Part shown: piece by piece, positions 5,024 through 5,713 of the stretch | Layout of the letters: the number at the start of each line of letters is the position of its first letter | Numbering within the stretch: the stretch's first letter is position 1 | DNA from: Candidatus Melainabacteria bacterium | GTDB lineage: Bacteria > Cyanobacteriota > Vampirovibrionia > Obscuribacterales > Obscuribacteraceae | Assembly (NCBI GenBank): GCA_016209785.1 | Contig: JACQVM010000168.1 | Coordinates: forward strand, 1 to 5,713 | Direction of reading: 5' to 3' | DNA length: 5,713 nucleotides | Position numbers and translations under genes: made by a program | Notes under the pieces: generated by a model | Database searches by the model: none | Seen by the model: the letters and a program-made list of their open reading frames with translations, nothing else | What the model was told of the DNA's origin: nothing

Positions 5024-5713
5024 TCAAACGCTAGCATCAATGTTGGAGTGTTGAGTGCGAGCTGTTTGTGTCGTCAGCTCCGAAATACCTTGGTTGGAGC
5101 CACCCAACTGGCTGACTTGGTCAAGTCCTTCCAGCCAGTGCCCAAGCTTTTCCTTTTTTGTTAGCAGGTAGCTGAGATTGTGACTGTTGCAGGCTGGTGG
5201 CAAGCTTACTCGGCTAGTCACTTCCAGTCCATAACCTTCCAGTCCAACAATCTTTCTTGGGTTATTGGTAATTATGCGCACAGAAGAAAGCCCTAAATCA
5301 TGGAGTATTTGAGCGCCTACACCATAATCTCTTAGATCTGGCTTAAATCCAAGTGATTCATTGGCCTCAACCGTGTCTTGCCCGGTGTCTTGCAAGGCAT
5401 AAGCCTTTATCTTATTAAGCAAGCCAATCCCGCGTCCTTCTTGCCTTAAATACACCAAAACACCTTCGCTTTCCTGAGCAATCATGGCCATAGCAGCCTC
5501 AAGTTGTGGCCCACAATCACAGCGCAAACTTGCAAGCACATCACCAGTCAAGCATTCACTGTGCACACGAATTAAGACATTCTTCCTGCCGCAAACCTCT
5601 CCTTTAACCAAAGCAAGATGTTCACGTCCATCAAGCTGATTGCGATAGGCATGAAGCTGAAAAGCACCATAAGCTGAGGGGAACATTGCTGAAGCTTCAC
5701 GTACCACAAAACG
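5024..5713 (-). CDS. ribBA: GTP cyclohydrolase II domain of probable bifunctional RibBA (N-terminus outside window)
   Basis: This is the first committed enzyme of riboflavin synthesis: GTP cyclohydrolase II opens GTP to a pyrimidine, with loss of formate and pyrophosphate. Counting from the GTG at 5705-5707, visible motifs are [20 protein letters not shown] (47-66, with zinc ligands Cys52, Cys63 and Cys65 in the C-x10-C-x-C pattern), [12 protein letters not shown] (85-96), [16 protein letters not shown] (101-116, with Tyr103), [12 protein letters not shown] (124-135, with Arg126 at the catalytic Arg position), [15 protein letters not shown] (146-160) and [11 protein letters not shown] (182-192). 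The frame stays open past that GTG to the window edge and reads R-F-V-V-R-E-A. Together with the [16 protein letters not shown] block this matches the linker between the RibB and RibA halves of RibBA, so the GTG is probably not the start and a dihydroxybutanone-phosphate synthase half should lie beyond 5713. About 35 residues of low-conservation tail follow GHWL. ribH follows 17 bases downstream. Confidence 0.93.
   Translation of the reverse strand, partial: RFVVREASAMFPSAYGAFQLHAYRNQLDGREHLALVKGEVCGRKNVLIRVHSECLTGDVLASLRCDCGPQLEAAMAMIAQESEGVLVYLRQEGRGIGLLNKIKAYALQDTGQDTVEANESLGFKPDLRDYGVGAQILHDLGLSSVRIITNNPRKIVGLEGYGLEVTSRVSLPPACNSHNLSYLLTKKEKLGHWLEGLDQVSQLGGSNQGISELTTQTARTQHSNIDASV

Noticed and set aside
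5006..5027. TTG start for ribH overlapping the RibBA stop
   Set aside because: Possible, but the AAGGAG motif at good spacing from the ATG at 5004-5006 and the family's N-terminal length favour the ATG.

Overview
The window holds six protein genes from a bacterium of moderate GC content. The left and right genes are cut by the window edges. I cannot name the phylum: the families present (SulP transporter, class I/II aminotransferase, glutaconate-type CoA-transferase, riboflavin synthesis enzymes) are widespread. There are no rRNA, tRNA, CRISPR, phage or intact transposase genes. The dense packing of genes on both strands and the Shine-Dalgarno-like motifs before several starts are ordinary for a bacterial chromosome.

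Layout. On the minus strand at the left are the first 84 codons of a SulP-family anion transporter (1-252). Just upstream of it, in the same direction, is a complete PLP-dependent aminotransferase (313-1578). The 60-base gap between them contains a hairpin. Next comes a 445-base non-coding stretch (1579-2023). It has a 14-bp palindrome next to the aminotransferase start and, at its other end, a cluster of three strong inverted repeats (1902-2000). Two of those three are perfect GC-rich palindromes centred on TTAA. The cluster lies just downstream of a minus-strand gene for the beta subunit of a glutaconate-type CoA-transferase (2024-2794), which has no alpha-subunit gene beside it.

A 134-base divergent intergenic region separates the CoA-transferase from the only plus-strand gene (2929-4428). 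That gene encodes a 499-residue protein with an NAD(P)-binding SDR/epimerase-like N-terminal half, whose usual glycine and Tyr/Lys motifs look degenerate, and a C-terminal end that resembles an SCP2 sterol/lipid-carrier domain. It converges, with only 8 bases between stops, on a riboflavin operon read from the right edge on the minus strand: the GTP cyclohydrolase II part of a probable RibBA (5024-5713, open at the edge) followed by lumazine synthase RibH (4437-5006).

How they fit together. RibBA and RibH clearly act in one pathway: RibBA opens GTP and, if the RibB half is present, makes the four-carbon unit, and RibH joins the pathway branches to give 6,7-dimethyl-8-ribityllumazine. The CoA-transferase subunit and the divergent SDR/SCP2-like protein may share a regulatory region and a theme of acyl-CoA or lipid chemistry, but this is inference from adjacency. 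The aminotransferase and transporter may be co-transcribed. The least explained elements are the palindrome cluster and the fused SDR/SCP2-like protein.
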